Of a DNA stretch of 64,000 nucleotides, positions 20,213 through 29,678 are shown in pieces. The position numbers and the translations under genes were made by a program. Under the pieces are notes generated by a model. The model had not been told where the DNA came from. It saw only the letters and a list, made by a program, of their open reading frames with translations, and did no database searches. Position 1 is the stretch's first letter; each line of letters opens with the position of its first letter. This DNA is from JAFMJV01 sp963800275 (lineage in GTDB: Bacteria; Chloroflexota; Limnocylindria; Limnocylindrales; CSP1-4), in NCBI GenBank assembly GCA_963800275.1, contig CAWDAI010000001.1, positions 248,001-312,000 of the forward strand, read 5' to 3'.

Positions 20213-21189
20213 GCGTACCCCTGGTGACGGCTGCGGAGTGCGGCGGACGTGTGGTCGAGCGCGGTGACCGCCCCGTCATATCGGCGCTGCGCCACCGCCA
20301 GGTAGATGCAGTCGACCACGGCCAGCTGGACCGTGCGGCTGGCCATGGCCCCGGCGCGGAAGAGGGGATTCGTGGGCAGCCACGGTCGAGCACCAGGTCG
20401 GCGCCGCGCGCGAGGGAGGAGCGGGAGTAGTTGGTGAGCCCGACCGTGGATCGGCCGCGCCGGCTTCGTGAGGGGATCGAGGATATCCAGCGTCTCGCCT
20501 CCGTGGCTGATGCCGACGGCCACGTCGTCCGGGGTGAGGACCGCGGCGGAGGTGAGGGCCAGGTGACCGTCGGTGGAGGCCGCCGCGGACAGGCCGATGC
20601 GCCGCAGCTTGCTGCTCGAGGTCGAGGGCGACGAGACCGGAGGCTCCGATGCCGTAGATCTCGATGCGGCGCGCGCGCGATATGACGTCCACCACGCACG
20701 CCAGCACGTCCAGGTCCAGCGCCTCGATCGTGTCGCTGATGGCCTGGCGGTCGGCCGCGCCGACCTTGGCCACGAGGTCCGGGAGTGGATCGTCAGCGCC
20801 ACGTCGGTGCCGATCAGACGTGACGGCGATCCCTTGGCCGAAGAACGGCCGACCGCCGTGGCCAGCGCCAGGCGCAGCTCCGGGTAGCCCGCGAAGCCGG
20901 CCCGCTGGCACAGACGCACCACGGTAGCCTCGGAGGTGGCTGCGCGGCGGGCCAGGTCGCTGATGCTGAGGTGGACCGTGTCACCCGGGTGGCCAGGACC
21001 CCCTCGGCCACACGGCGCTCCGCCGGCGGCGATCTGAGCGGCAGGATGGTGCGGATGGCAGTGATGGTTGGCCCCGGGCTCGATATGCTCGACGGCACGG
21101 GGCGACGTCGACACCGGCCCGGGATCGGGAGTCGGCGTCGTGGCGTCGGTCGCGCTCATGTGGGTCGGCCCACTGCTACGCTCAGCCAT
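20209..21189 (-). CDS. MurR/RpiR family regulator (HTH plus SIS domain), frameshifted
   Basis: The N-terminal HTH_6 domain reads AERRVAEGVLAT in one frame and ISDLARRAATSEATVVRLCQ in another, and the C-terminal SIS domain that senses a phosphosugar is seen as VAVGISHGGETLDILDPL and YGIGASGLVALDLEQ. Slips lie near 21000, 20790, 20610 and 20480. The listed ATG precedes the first recognisable helix by a long non-conserved stretch, so the true start may be nearer 21100. Upstream of murQ and divergent from the amino-sugar kinase, it most likely represses both units until MurNAc-6P or GlcNAc-6P appears. Confidence 0.82.
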   Translation of the reverse strand: MAERSSGPTHMSATDATTPTPDPGPVSTSPRAVEHIEPGANHHCHPHHPAAQIAAGGAPCGRGGPGHPGDTVHLSISDLARRAATSEATVVRLCQRAGFAGYPELRLALATAVGRSSAKGSPSRLIGTDVALTIHSRTSWPRSARPTARPSATRSRRWTWTCWRAWWTSYRARAASRSTASEPPVSSPSTSSSKLRRIGLSAAASTDGHLALTSAAVLTPDDVAVGISHGGETLDILDPLTKPARPIHGRAHQLLPLLPRARRRPGARPWLPTNPLFRAGAMASRTVQLAVVDCIYLAVAQRRYDGAVTALDHTSAALRSRHQGYA

Positions 21190-21198
21190 CGGTGAAAG

Positions 21199-21211
21199 GA
21201 ACTTACAGTTC
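21199..21211. promoter_or_regulatory. Possible RpiR-type operator between divergent genes
   Basis: Inverted repeat GAAC-TTACA-GTTC in the short gap between the listed regulator start and the kinase start. GAA/TTC half-sites of this kind are usual for MurR/RpiR proteins. TACAGT (21205-21210) inside it could be the -10 box for the kinase gene, so a bound repressor would block it. Based on symmetry and position only. Confidence 0.4.
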
Positions 21212-21213
21212 GG

Positions 21214-22192
21214 ATGGTCTCTATGTCAATTCATTTCATCGGTGTCGACGCGGGGGGCACCGGTACCCGAGCCCTGCTGGCGACGGCGGAGGATGGCCGC
21301 GTCGTCGGGCGCGGCGTGGGCCCGGGTGCCAATGCCTGGAGCCGGGAGTCGCTGCCGCGGAGTCCACCGCCAGCACGGTCGCCGACACGATCGCCGAACA
21401 CGATCCGGCGTCGGTCGCGGGTGGCTGTGTCGCCGTCGCCGGCGGCATCTCAAGCGTGCCCGAACGGACCGCGAGGTCGTTGCTGCCTGGCGCGCGCTGG
21501 GGCTCACCCACGACCCGCGAGTCGTGATCGACGTGGTCGCAGCCTTCGCCGCCGGCACGACCGCGGAACAAGGGCTGGTCCTGACGGCCGGCACTGGCGC
21601 CATCGCGGCGTTCATCGATGGAGGGTCGATGGTGCGCCGCGCGGGGGGCCGTGGCTGGTTGGTGGGCGACGAGGGTTCAGCCGTGTGGCTGGGCGTCGAA
21701 GGCGTGCGTGCGGCGCTGCTGGCGCTCGATCGTCGTGGCCCGTCGACCGCGCTGGCCGAGGTGATCCCGGTGGCATTGGGCGTGAAGGCCAGCCCGGGCG
21801 TGGACGTGGCCACGCGAATGACTGACGCCGTCTACGGGCAGGCGCCGGCTTTGCTCGGCCGCCTGGCTCCCCTCGTCGTGGCTGAGGCGGACCGGGGCGA
21901 CCAGGTGGCACTGGCGCTGGTGGCGAGCGCATCCGATCACCTGCTCAAGACGGCGATCGCCGCTGCCGGTGACGAGGAGCCGGTGGTGGTCGTCCTCGGC
22001 GGCTCGATGCTGAACGGGGCACAGGCCATCAGCGAGCGCGTGCGAACGGGTGTGCACGAACACTGGCCCGACGCCGAGGTCGTCCACACGGGCAGTGGAG
22101 AGGCCGGCGCGGTGGCCCTCGCCATCCGGACGGCTGGCATGGAGGTCACGAGGACGGTGCTGCGACACCTCCGCGAAGGAGCGCGCACGTAG
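21214..22192 (+). CDS. N-acetylglucosamine/MurNAc kinase-like protein (BadF/BadG ATPase family), frameshifted
   Basis: Sugar kinase of the ASKHA fold. Phosphate-binding loop FIGVDAGGTGTRALLA at the N-terminus, connect and phosphate-2 motifs VLTAGTGAIAAFIDGGSMVR, and GRGWLVGDEGSAVWLG, then the adenosine loop VVVVLGGSMLNG. Two slips near 21350 and 21480 divide the first 90 residues; the remainder is one frame. ATG at 21214 or 21223. Divergent from the regulator/murQ operon, it would phosphorylate MurNAc or GlcNAc brought in by the ABC importer, replacing the phosphorylation a PTS would provide. Confidence 0.85.
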
Positions 22193-22226
22193 TGGCCCCT
22201 GGGCCTGGCTACAGGAACGTTGCGGA

Positions 22227-22751
22227 TCAGGCTCCGGATCCGGCTGGGTCCATCCAGAAGGTGAACATGCGCTGCGCCTCGATCCGGGCGTAGGCCACAC
22301 CGGGACCATCGAAGACATCCGTCGCAGCTGCTCCGAACCGTGACCCGTAGTACTCAAGCAACACGTCTCGAAAACCACCGTCGTCGTGGGTGGCCACGTC
22401 GATCTCGTGGGCACGTCCGTGCACCGTGACACTCAACTCCTCTCCCGGAAGGTGGGTCGCGCTGACGCTCGGACGCCTGCGCAGGTGCCGGAAGCGCACG
22501 GAGTCGTCGCTGGAGCCGAAGTACCACTCGCCACGGTAGAAGAAGCCGTCCACCGCGCCGGTGACCGGTCGTCCGTCGGCGGTGACGGTGGCCAGCGTCA
22601 GCAGGCACATCCCACGCAAGCACTGTGCCAGCTGCGCGGCATCGAGCCGGCGCTGGGCGGTGATCACCTCACGCAGGTGTCGGCCAGCGGTCGCATGGCT
22701 GCGGTCGAGCAGCTGCTGTAGTCGGGCCAGGTCCTCGGGCGTCTCCCGCAT
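22227..22751 (-). CDS. Pyridoxamine 5'-phosphate oxidase family FMN-binding protein
   Basis: 174 residues from MRETPEDLARLQQLL. The split-barrel is seen in CLLTLATVTADGRPVTGAVD, FFYRGEWYFGSSDDSVRFRH and RPSVSATHLPGEELSVTVHG. The frame is open further upstream but there overlaps lipA; the ATG at 22751, just beyond the lipA stop, gives a normal family length. Probably an FMN- or F420-dependent reductase/oxidase of unknown substrate rather than true PdxH, as it lacks the PdxH C-terminal signature. Confidence 0.8.
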   Translation of the reverse strand: MRETPEDLARLQQLLDRSHATAGRHLREVITAQRRLDAAQLAQCLRGMCLLTLATVTADGRPVTGAVDGFFYRGEWYFGSSDDSVRFRHLRRRPSVSATHLPGEELSVTVHGRAHEIDVATHDDGGFRDVLLEYYGSRFGAAATDVFDGPGVAYARIEAQRMFTFWMDPAGSGA

Positions 22752-22767
22752 CGGCGACGCGCCGGCG

Positions 22768-23817
22768 TCAGGCGCTGAGGCCGTTGGCAGAGAGAGCCGC
22801 GGCGCGGGCGGTGCGGTTGCGCCTGGCCTCCTCGGGTACTTGATCTCGCGCGTGGTAGCTGGATCGGACAAGCGGGCCCGACTCGACGTGCTTGAAGCCG
22901 AGAGCGAGCGCCTCCTGCTTCATCTCGTCGAACTCGTCGGGAGAGTAACGCTCGACGGGCAGGTGCTGTTCGGACGGGCGCAGGTACTGGCCGACCGTCA
23001 GGACGTCGCAGTCGACCGCGCGCAGGTCGACGAAGGTCTGGCTGAGCTCCTCGCGGGTCTCGCCCAGGCCGACCATGATGCTCGATTTGGTGTGCACCGT
23101 CCCATCCCGGCCGCTGATCTCGCGCGCCATCGCCTTGGCTCGCTCGAGCACTTCCAGCGAACGTCGTAGCGGGCTCGCTTGCGTACCGGCTTCTGCAGCC
23201 GTTCCACCGTCTCCACGTTGTGGTTGAGGATGTCCGGCGCGGCCTGCATCACTGTCCGCAGGGGCTCGTCCTCGCCGTTGAAGTCGGGGATCAGCACCTC
23301 GACGCCCATGCCGGGCTGATTCGCGCCGCAGCGGCACGGATGGTCTCGGCAAAGATGTGCGCGCCGCCGTCGGGCAGGTCGTCGCGCGCGACGCTGGTGA
23401 CGACGACATGCTCGAGGTTCATCGCGGCGATGGCCTCGGCCACGCGGCGTGGCTCGTCCTCGTCGTTCCAGTCGGGCCGGCCGGTCTTGACCGCGCAGAA
23501 GCCGCAGGCCCGAGTGCAGACGTCACCCAGGATCATGATCGTGGCCGTGCGCTGCTCCCAGCACTCGCCGATGTTGGGGCAGTGCGCCTCTTCGCAGACG
23601 GTGTTCAGCGTCGAGCCCGCGCAGGATCCCCTTCAGGTCGTGGTAGTTGTCGCCGGAGGGCAGCTTGGCCTTGATCCACTCCGGGTGGCGGCGCGGGCGG
23701 GAGCCGTCGCAGGCCGCTCGTCGAGCGACCGCCGCCCATGGCGATGCGTCGGCGGCGGTGCGGAGCCATGCGCGTGCGCGCGCCGGGCGGCTGGAACATC
23801 GGGAGCTCGCGATCCAT
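22768..23817 (-). CDS. lipA: Lipoyl synthase, frameshifted
   Basis: Radical SAM enzyme that inserts two sulfurs into protein-bound octanoyl groups. The auxiliary cluster motif CEEAHCPNIGEC (C-x4-C-x5-C) is near 23580-23610, and the radical SAM motif GDVCTRACGFCAVKTG near 23500-23530. Also VVTSVARDDLPDGGAHIF and, in the last frame, MVGLGETREELSQTFVDLRA. Slips occur near 23730, 23610, 23310, 23200 and 23160. The N-terminus has HPEWIKAKLPSGDNYHDLK. It lies directly downstream of the E2 gene, whose lipoyl domain it would modify. Confidence 0.9.
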
Positions 23818-23825
23818 GCGCCAGG

Positions 23826-25297
23826 CTACCAGATCGCGGTCGTGGAGTCGACGGCCTCGAGCCAGCGCTTGACATCGGCGACGAATTTGCCGGCCTGGGC
23901 GCCGTCCGTTGCGCGGTGGTCGAAGCCGAGGTCATGTACATCATCGGCTTGATCGCCGATCAGATCGCCGGGGCGTCTCCACAACAACCGGCCGCTTGAC
24001 GATCGACTCCATGGTCAGGATGCCGACCTGCGGCGCGTTGATGATCGGCTGGGTGATGATCGAGCCCGTCCAGCCCGTGTTATCCAGGGTGAACGTGCCA
24101 CCTTGGATGTCATCGAGGGTCAGCTTGCTCGCTGCGCGCGCGGTCGGCCAGGTCGCGGATGGCGCGGTTGAGGCCGTGGATGCTGAGCCGATCGGCGTCC
24201 TTGATGACCGGCACCACGAGGCCGTCCTCGACCGCCACGGCGATGCCGAGGTTGATCACTGGCGGCGCCAGTGGCCCTCCTCGGTGTAGTGGGCGTTGAA
24301 GTCGGCGAAGCGCTTGAGCGCCTCGACCGTCGGCCTTGGCGACAAAGGCATCGAGGTCAGGCTGATGCCTTCCTGCGCCTGGTACTGGCGCTTGGTCGCC
24401 TCGCGCAGCGCGACGACGCCGGACATGTCGACCTCGATGGTGATGTACGCAGCGGGTACCTCGAGGAAGCGCTCCATGTGCCTGGCGATGGCCTTGCGCA
24501 TGGGGGTGAGCTCCTTGAGCGAGTCACCGTGTTTGACCGGGGAGTCGAGCGGGTCGGCGGCGGCGCGGCTCGGCGGCGCGACCTGGGTCGCGGGAGCCTG
24601 GGTCACGGCAGGTGCGCTGCCGTTGGTGGCGCCAGACGCAGCAGCCTCGACATCCGAGCGCGTGATGCGGCCCCCGAGCCCAGACCCGGCGATGGCCGCG
24701 ACGTCGACGCGAAGCTCACGGGCGAGACGCCGGACCGCAGGGGTCATGCGGACATCGGCGGGGATCTCCACCGGGGCGCGGGCACCTGCCGGCTGCGCCG
24801 CGGGCTGTGCCGGGGCCGCCTCCTGGGCGGTAGCCGGCGCCTCCGCGGGCACGTTCGGGCGGCGCGCTCGACTCCTCGCGGCCGGCTCCTTGCGGCGGCC
24901 GGCTCTTCGGCCGGGCGGGCCCGCCGGGGCGGGCTCTTCGGCCGGGGCCGGCTCTTCGGCGGCGTCCCGCGCGGCTCTTCGGGGCCGGCTCTTCGGCACC
25001 GGCTCCTCGGCCGCCTCGCAGGTCGGCAGCCGCCTCGGTCTGCGGGGCCGATGCACCGGCCCCGGCCTCATCGATCTCCGCGATGGGAGCGTCGTTGCCG
25101 ACGGTGTCGCCCTCGTTCACCAGGATGCTCGTGAGCGTGCCCTCGAACGGCGAGGGCACCTCGGCGTTGACCTTGTCCGTGACCACCTCGACGAGCGGAT
25201 CGCCGACTCGGACCTTGTCTCCGACGGCCTTGAGCCACTTGCCGATGGTGCCTTCCTCGACGCCTTCACCGAGTTGGGGCATGGTCACCTGCGGCAT
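23826..25297 (-). CDS. 2-oxoacid dehydrogenase E2 (dihydrolipoamide acyltransferase), frameshifted
   Basis: One N-terminal lipoyl domain with the modified lysine in VEVVTDKVNAEVPSPFEG, a long Ala/Pro/Glu linker, a peripheral-subunit-binding domain (MTPAVRRLARELRVDVAAIA), and the catalytic domain (LTPMRKAIARHMERFLEVPA) ending DLGFDHRATDGAQAG, which holds the active-site His and Asp, and then a stop at 23826. Slips lie in the linker (24860-25010) and catalytic domain (about 24340, 24270, 24135, 23985, 23930). The ATG at 25297 starts MPQVTMPQLGEGVEEG. It moves acyl groups to CoA. E1 subunits are encoded about 16 kb away at 40.7-42.6 kb. Confidence 0.9.
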
Positions 25298-25525
25298 GAG
25301 TCGACTCCTGGCACGTTGCTTGGGTGGTAAGGCTGGGTAGTTCACGCTGAGGTCCCATGATACCGCTGACCTCGCCGTCTACGGCCGGACAAGGTCTGGC
25401 CAAGCGCAAGCAAAGGCCGCGCCACAGGGGAACGAACGCGACGCCGACAAGGAGCTTGGGCGGCACCAACAGCGACCGAAGGCGTTGCCAACGGGGGCCG
25501 AAGGCGGCGCCAAGGGGCCACTGAC

Positions 25526-26278
25526 ATGCTCCCAAACGTGGACGACGTCACGATCGGCAACACGCTTCGCGCCATCCAAATCCGCGCGCCTGCGCCAGGC
25601 CGACGTCGCACGGCGCGCCGGCGTCTCCCGGCAGCTGGTGGGGCACATCGAGAACGGCATGGCCGAGCGCTATCCGCTCGGGACCGTGCGATCGGTCGCG
25701 GGCGGGCTCGGCGCCCAGCTCGACGTGCGTCTGCGCTACCGGGGCGCGGAGCTCGATCGCATCGTCAACAGCGCCCATGCCGCGCTGCACGCGTCAGTCG
25801 CGGCGCACCTGGATGAACTCGAAGGCTGGACATGGCTGCCGGAGGTCACCTTCGCTCACTTCGGGGAGCGCGGCGTCATCGATATCCTCGCGTGGCACCC
25901 GCGACCCGCAGCCTCCTCATCGTCGAGCTCAAGACTGAGCTGGTGGACCCGCAGGCACTCGCGGCCGTGATGCACCGGAGGGTCCGCCTGGGCCGTGTCA
26001 TCGCCACCGAGCAGGGCTGGGAGCCACTGACCATCAGCGCCTGGGTGATCGTGCGCAAGAGTCGGACCGAGCAACGACGGCTGCAGGCACACCAGGGCAT
26101 CCTGCGCCGGGCATTTCCTGCCGATGGGCGGACGATGCGGCGCTGGCTCCGCGCACCACAAGGATCGGTCTCCGCCCTGGGTTTCTGGACAGATGTCAGC
26201 CAGGGCGGCCTGGCCTCCTACCGGCGCGGTGAGGCGGGTCCGACCGAGCCGATCCCGCGCGTAAGCGGCGGTCCGTAG
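25526..26278 (+). CDS. HTH (XRE-like) protein fused to a PD-(D/E)xK-like domain, frameshifted
   Basis: N-terminal helix-turn-helix: GNTLRAI in one frame, then LRQADVARRAGVSRQLVGHI in the next, about residues 10-60. The C-terminal domain carries GVIDILAWHP and then, after a slip near 25900, ATRSLLIVELKTELVD. The spacing D-I-L...E-L-K fits the PD-(D/E)xK nuclease core. It ends VSGGP at 26278. Slips near 25575 and 25900. Such proteins are seen in high-GC bacteria without known function; a small defence, toxin or DNA-repair role is possible. It lies between two GC-rich gaps (25298-25525 and 26279-26624) and splits E2 from lpd. Confidence 0.65.
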
Positions 26279-26624
26279 GCCAGCGCCTGCTCGGCATGGC
26301 GGAGTCCGAAGCGAACCTGGCCGACGTATGTACGAGTCTGGTGCGCCGCGTCTGGCGCGCCAACCGGCCGCCAGCCCAAGTCCAGGCCGAACGCCACCCA
26401 CGACGCCAATTGGCGCGAACGGCAACACATCCGGCGCGAACGCCAGCGACATTTGGCGCAATCTTCAGCCCGATCTGGCCCGAACACAGCAAAGGCGGCC
26501 GAGTACGGCCACCCACGCGCCGCCCGAGTGGTCCGGCTCCACCCGAAAGGCAGCGATCGTCCGTTCCCCTCCCCCCCCCCGCTCGGACTCCCCGGCTCCG
26601 GCCTCGGCTCCGCCCCCGGACGAG
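26279..26624. other. Intergenic region with GC-rich irregular repeats and a C-tract
   Basis: A 346-base gap between convergent genes. It contains several variants of GGCGCGAACG and TTGGCGC (26400-26470) and a run of ten C (26571-26580) preceded by CCCCT. No gene or convincing stem-loop terminator. The C-tract is a likely spot for length errors. Confidence 0.5.
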
Positions 26625-28041
26625 CTAGAAGTTGATGGACTTGCCGTCCACCGCCAGGGCCGCCTCGCCCATCGTCTCCGAGAGCGTGGGGTGCGGATGG
26701 ACGGCGGCCCCGATCTCCCAGGCCGTCGCCTCCAGCAGCATGGCCGTGGAGGATTCGGCGATGCACTCGGTGACGTGGTGGCCGATCATGTGCACGCCCA
26801 GCAACTCGTCCGTCTTCGCATCCGCGATGACCTTGACGAACCCGGTGGTGTCGCCATCGATGATGGCCTTGCCCGACGCCATCATCGGCATCTTGCCCAC
26901 CTTCGTCTTGAGGCCCCGCTCGGCGCACGCTCGGAGGTGAGGCCGATCGAGGCGACCTGCGGCCGCGAGTAGGTCGCGCGCGGCATCTTCACGTAGTCCA
27001 GCTCGCTCGGTGTCGTGGCCGGCGATGGACTGACCGCGAGGATGCCCTCGTGCGTGGCCACGTGTGCCAGCCACAAGCCACCGGCGATATCGCCGACCGC
27101 GTAGAGGTGCGGATCGGCGGTGCGCATGTGCTCATCGGTCATGACGATGCCGCGCTCCACCACCGCGCGCGTCGTCTCCAGGCCCACGTCCTCGATGTTG
27201 GCGGCGGGCCGGTGGCCACCAGCATCTGCTCCGCGCGCAGCTCGCTCGGCTCCGGCCCTCCGGCCCCACCATCAGCGAGACGCCATCATCGTCGGCCTTG
27301 ACCGCCGCGGGATCGAACCGGGCGGACGTCATGACCTTGATGCCGCGCTTCTTGAAGCGCGCTCCATCTCCTTGGGGATCTCGGCGTCCTCCAGGGGCAC
27401 GAGCCCGGCAGGTACTCGAGCACGTCACTTCGCTGCCCATGTCGCGGTAGTAGGAAGCCAACTCGACGCCCACGGCGCCGCCGCCGACCACGATGATCGA
27501 TGGCCCGCAGGTGGACTGCGGAGGATGTCGTCGACTGGTGACGATGGTCGCCCCGTCGGGCTCCAGCCCGGGCAGCGACTTCACCCGCGAGCCCGTGGCG
27601 AGGATGACGTCCTTGGCCTCGAGCAGCACCTCGCCGGGCGACTGCCATCGTCAACCCGTGGTAGCCACACGCACCCGCTGGGCCCCTCCAGCCGGCCGCG
27701 GCCACGACGTAGTCGACCTTGTTCTTCCTGGCCAGGCTGTCAGCCCCTTCACCAGCCGGGTCACGAGCTGGTCACGGCGCGCCGCGATGGCCGCCGCGTC
27801 GGCCACCCCTCGCCGCCGAAGACCGAACTTGGAAGCGTGCTTCAAATGGTCGAGGGTCCGCCAATCGAGCATGGCCTTGGTCGGGATGCAGCCGACATGC
27901 AGGCAGGTGCCGCCGATGCCGTCGGGGCGGTCGTCGACCAGCGCGACCCGCAGACCGAGCTGACCGGCACGGAAGGCAGCGGATAACCGCCCGTGCCGCC
28001 GCCAAGGACGATGAGGTCGAAGGACTGGTTTCGTCGGGCAC
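26625..28041 (-). CDS. lpd: Dihydrolipoamide dehydrogenase, frameshifted
   Basis: Flavoprotein E3 that reoxidises dihydrolipoamide and reduces NAD. FAD site FDLIVLGGGTGGY near 28010; redox disulfide GGTCLHVGCIPTKAML near 27860-27900; NAD-binding SIIVVGGGAVGVELASYYRD near 27470; C-terminal catalytic HPHPTLSE near 26680-26700. At least seven slips. A GTG start at 28041 with CCGGAGG upstream gives MPDETS before the FAD motif. Functions with the E2 and LipA encoded nearby and the E1 pair further away. Confidence 0.9.
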
Positions 28042-28107
28042 AGGCGACCTCCGGACTGGCGGTGGGATCGACCCCTCGATGGTAGCAAAGGCACCTCCCG
28101 GCGACCC

Positions 28108-28113
28108 TATACT
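28108..28113 (+). promoter_or_regulatory. -10 box (TATACT) of plsY, probable leaderless start
   Basis: TATACT ends 7 bases before the GTG at 28121, exactly where transcription and translation would start together. No ribosome-binding site precedes the GTG. A -35 box is not clear. Confidence 0.45.
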
Positions 28114-28120
28114 CGAGTCG

Positions 28121-28755
28121 GTGGTGACTCCCCTGCTGGCCATCGGCGTCATCGCCTTCGGCTACCTCGCCGGCTCGCTGCCGATGGGCGTCATCGTTGC
28201 CAGGGCGACCGGCGCGCGCGACCCGCGGACGGTTGGCAGCGGCCGAACGGGCGGCACCAACGCGCTGCGCGCGATGGGCGCGCGCCGGGCGGTGCGGTCG
28301 CGGCGCTCGACCTGCTCAAGGGCTTCTCCCGTCGCCGTCGCCACATACGCGGGCGCCAGCCCGCTGGGCGTCGGGCGCTCAGCGGCGTGGCGGCAATCGT
28401 CGGCGCGTGGGCGTCCGTCTTCCTGCATTTCCACGGCGGCCGCGGCGTGGCCACCGGCATCGGCGCCGCCATCTTCATCCAGCCGCTGGCGGTGCTCATA
28501 GCGGCGCCGGTGTTCTTCGGCACGATCTGGCTGACGCGCTACGTGTCGCTTGGCTCGCTGCTCGCGACGGCCGCCGGCGCGCTGGTCATCGGCCTTTTCG
28601 TGGTCGCCGGATGGAACAACCCGGCCTGGATTCCTGTTCGGCGTGGGCGGGCACCGCCGTCGTCTGGATCGCCCACCACGACAACATCGGCCGCCTGCGC
28701 GCGGCGAGGAGCGCCGCTTCGACTTCTTCGCCCGCGCCAGCTCCAGAGCGAGTAG
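28121..28755 (+). CDS. plsY: Glycerol-3-phosphate acyltransferase PlsY, frameshifted
   Basis: Membrane enzyme that acylates glycerol-3-phosphate from acyl-phosphate, the first step of phospholipid synthesis. Block 1 is GYLAGSLPMGVIVAR with DPRTVGSGRTGGTNALRAMG; block 3 is HFHGGRGVATGIGAAI, the GGKGVATG signature with Arg for Lys; the tail is IGRLRAGEERRFDFFAR. Slips near 28290, 28375, 28635 and 28705. Five membrane segments expected. Divergent from lpd. Confidence 0.88.
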
Positions 28756-28971
28756 ACGGACGAGGTGCCGCCGGCGAGCAGCTGACCAGGAGCCTGTCAG
28801 CGAACGGAGGGCGCGGTACAGCACGACCAGGGTGACGATGACCAGCCCGACGATGACCAGTGGGGCCAGGCCGAGCGCGTCGTCGAGCGCCGGCACGAGC
28901 CCGATGAACGCGACCGCCAGCACGCCGACGACGACGATGACGGCGGCCAGCACCACGTCGCGATCGCGCAC
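28745..28971 (-). CDS. Small membrane protein with two hydrophobic segments
   Basis: A GTG start followed by RDRDVVLAAVIVVVGVLAVAFIGLVPALDD and then LAPLVIVGLVIVTLVVLYRALRSLTG (given here as motifs: VVLAAVIVVVGVLAVAFIGL and VIVGLVIVTLVVLYRAL). Two transmembrane helices with a short loop. The stop is uncertain because the end overlaps the convergent plsY and frames slip there. Family unknown; immediately downstream of nnrE. Confidence 0.4.
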
Positions 28972-28993
28972 GGGCGGGCCGCGGCGTTCCGGC

Positions 28994-29678
28994 TCACGAG
29001 CGCGGGTCGGCCTCGGCTGGGATGCCGATCGGCGCCACCAGGACGCGCCCGCCGAACAGCTTGCCGGTCCGCGCTCAACAGCCCTTCCTTGGGCCGGTGG
29101 AAGGTGACCGTTACGTCCGCGCGGACGTTGGGCTCCGACGCCGTGCCGGAGCTCAGGTCGAGCGCCGTCGGGGTATCGACCGCAAGCACCGGCACGCCAT
29201 GCCGGCGTGCCGCGAGGCAGATCTCGACCGCCTCGCTGATGGGCTCGCGCAGCGCACCATGGACGCCCGTGCCGAGCAGGCCGTCGATCACCAGCGCGGC
29301 GCGCTCGAGGCCGTTGTGCAGCAGCGCGACGTCGTGCGCGGCGCCGGCATGGACGCGCTGGACACGTGTCAACCCCTCGAGGCGGTCCCAGTTGAGGCGC
29401 GCGTCGGCGTCCCCGGCTGCTGCGCTCCGCTGACCAGCACGGCATAGGTGCGCACGCCGGCGCGTCGAGTCGGCGCGCGGCGACGAAGCGCGTCGCCGCC
29501 GTTGTTGCCCGGCCCGCAGAGGACGAGCACCAGCCCGGACGACGGGCGATCGGTCGGAGTTCAGCAGGGCCCGCGCCGCGGCCGCAACGGCCGTGCCGGC
29601 CTGCTCCATCAGCCCCGGCCCCGGGACGCCCCAGTCGCTGCGCCCGCGGTCGGCGCCGCGCATCTGCGCGGCGGTCAT
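28994..29678 (-). CDS. nnrE: NAD(P)H-hydrate epimerase (YjeF N-terminal domain), frameshifted
   Basis: Epimerises damaged NAD(P)HX for repair. Starts MTAAQMRGADR and GVPGPGLMEQAGTAVAAAAR in one frame; the glycine-rich phosphate-binding stretch (GPGNNGGDA type) near 29500-29520 is in a shifted frame; then ALVIDGLLGTGVHGALREPI and VPVLAVDTPTALDLSSGTAS (Ser-Gly-Thr and the catalytic Asp region), FHRPKEGLLS, and the tail GRVLVAPIGIPAEAD to the stop at 28994. The dehydratase (NnrD) domain is absent. The ATG overlaps the mutY stop as ATGA. Confidence 0.85.

Noticed and set aside
25340..25525. Series of CCGAAGGCG...GCCAA variants that look like a short tandem repeat
   Set aside because: Unit length and sequence are too irregular to define a repeat, and no gene is evident.
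26571..26580. Run of ten C as a phase-variation tract
   Set aside because: It lies between convergent genes, not in a promoter or coding start, and could be a sequencing artefact.
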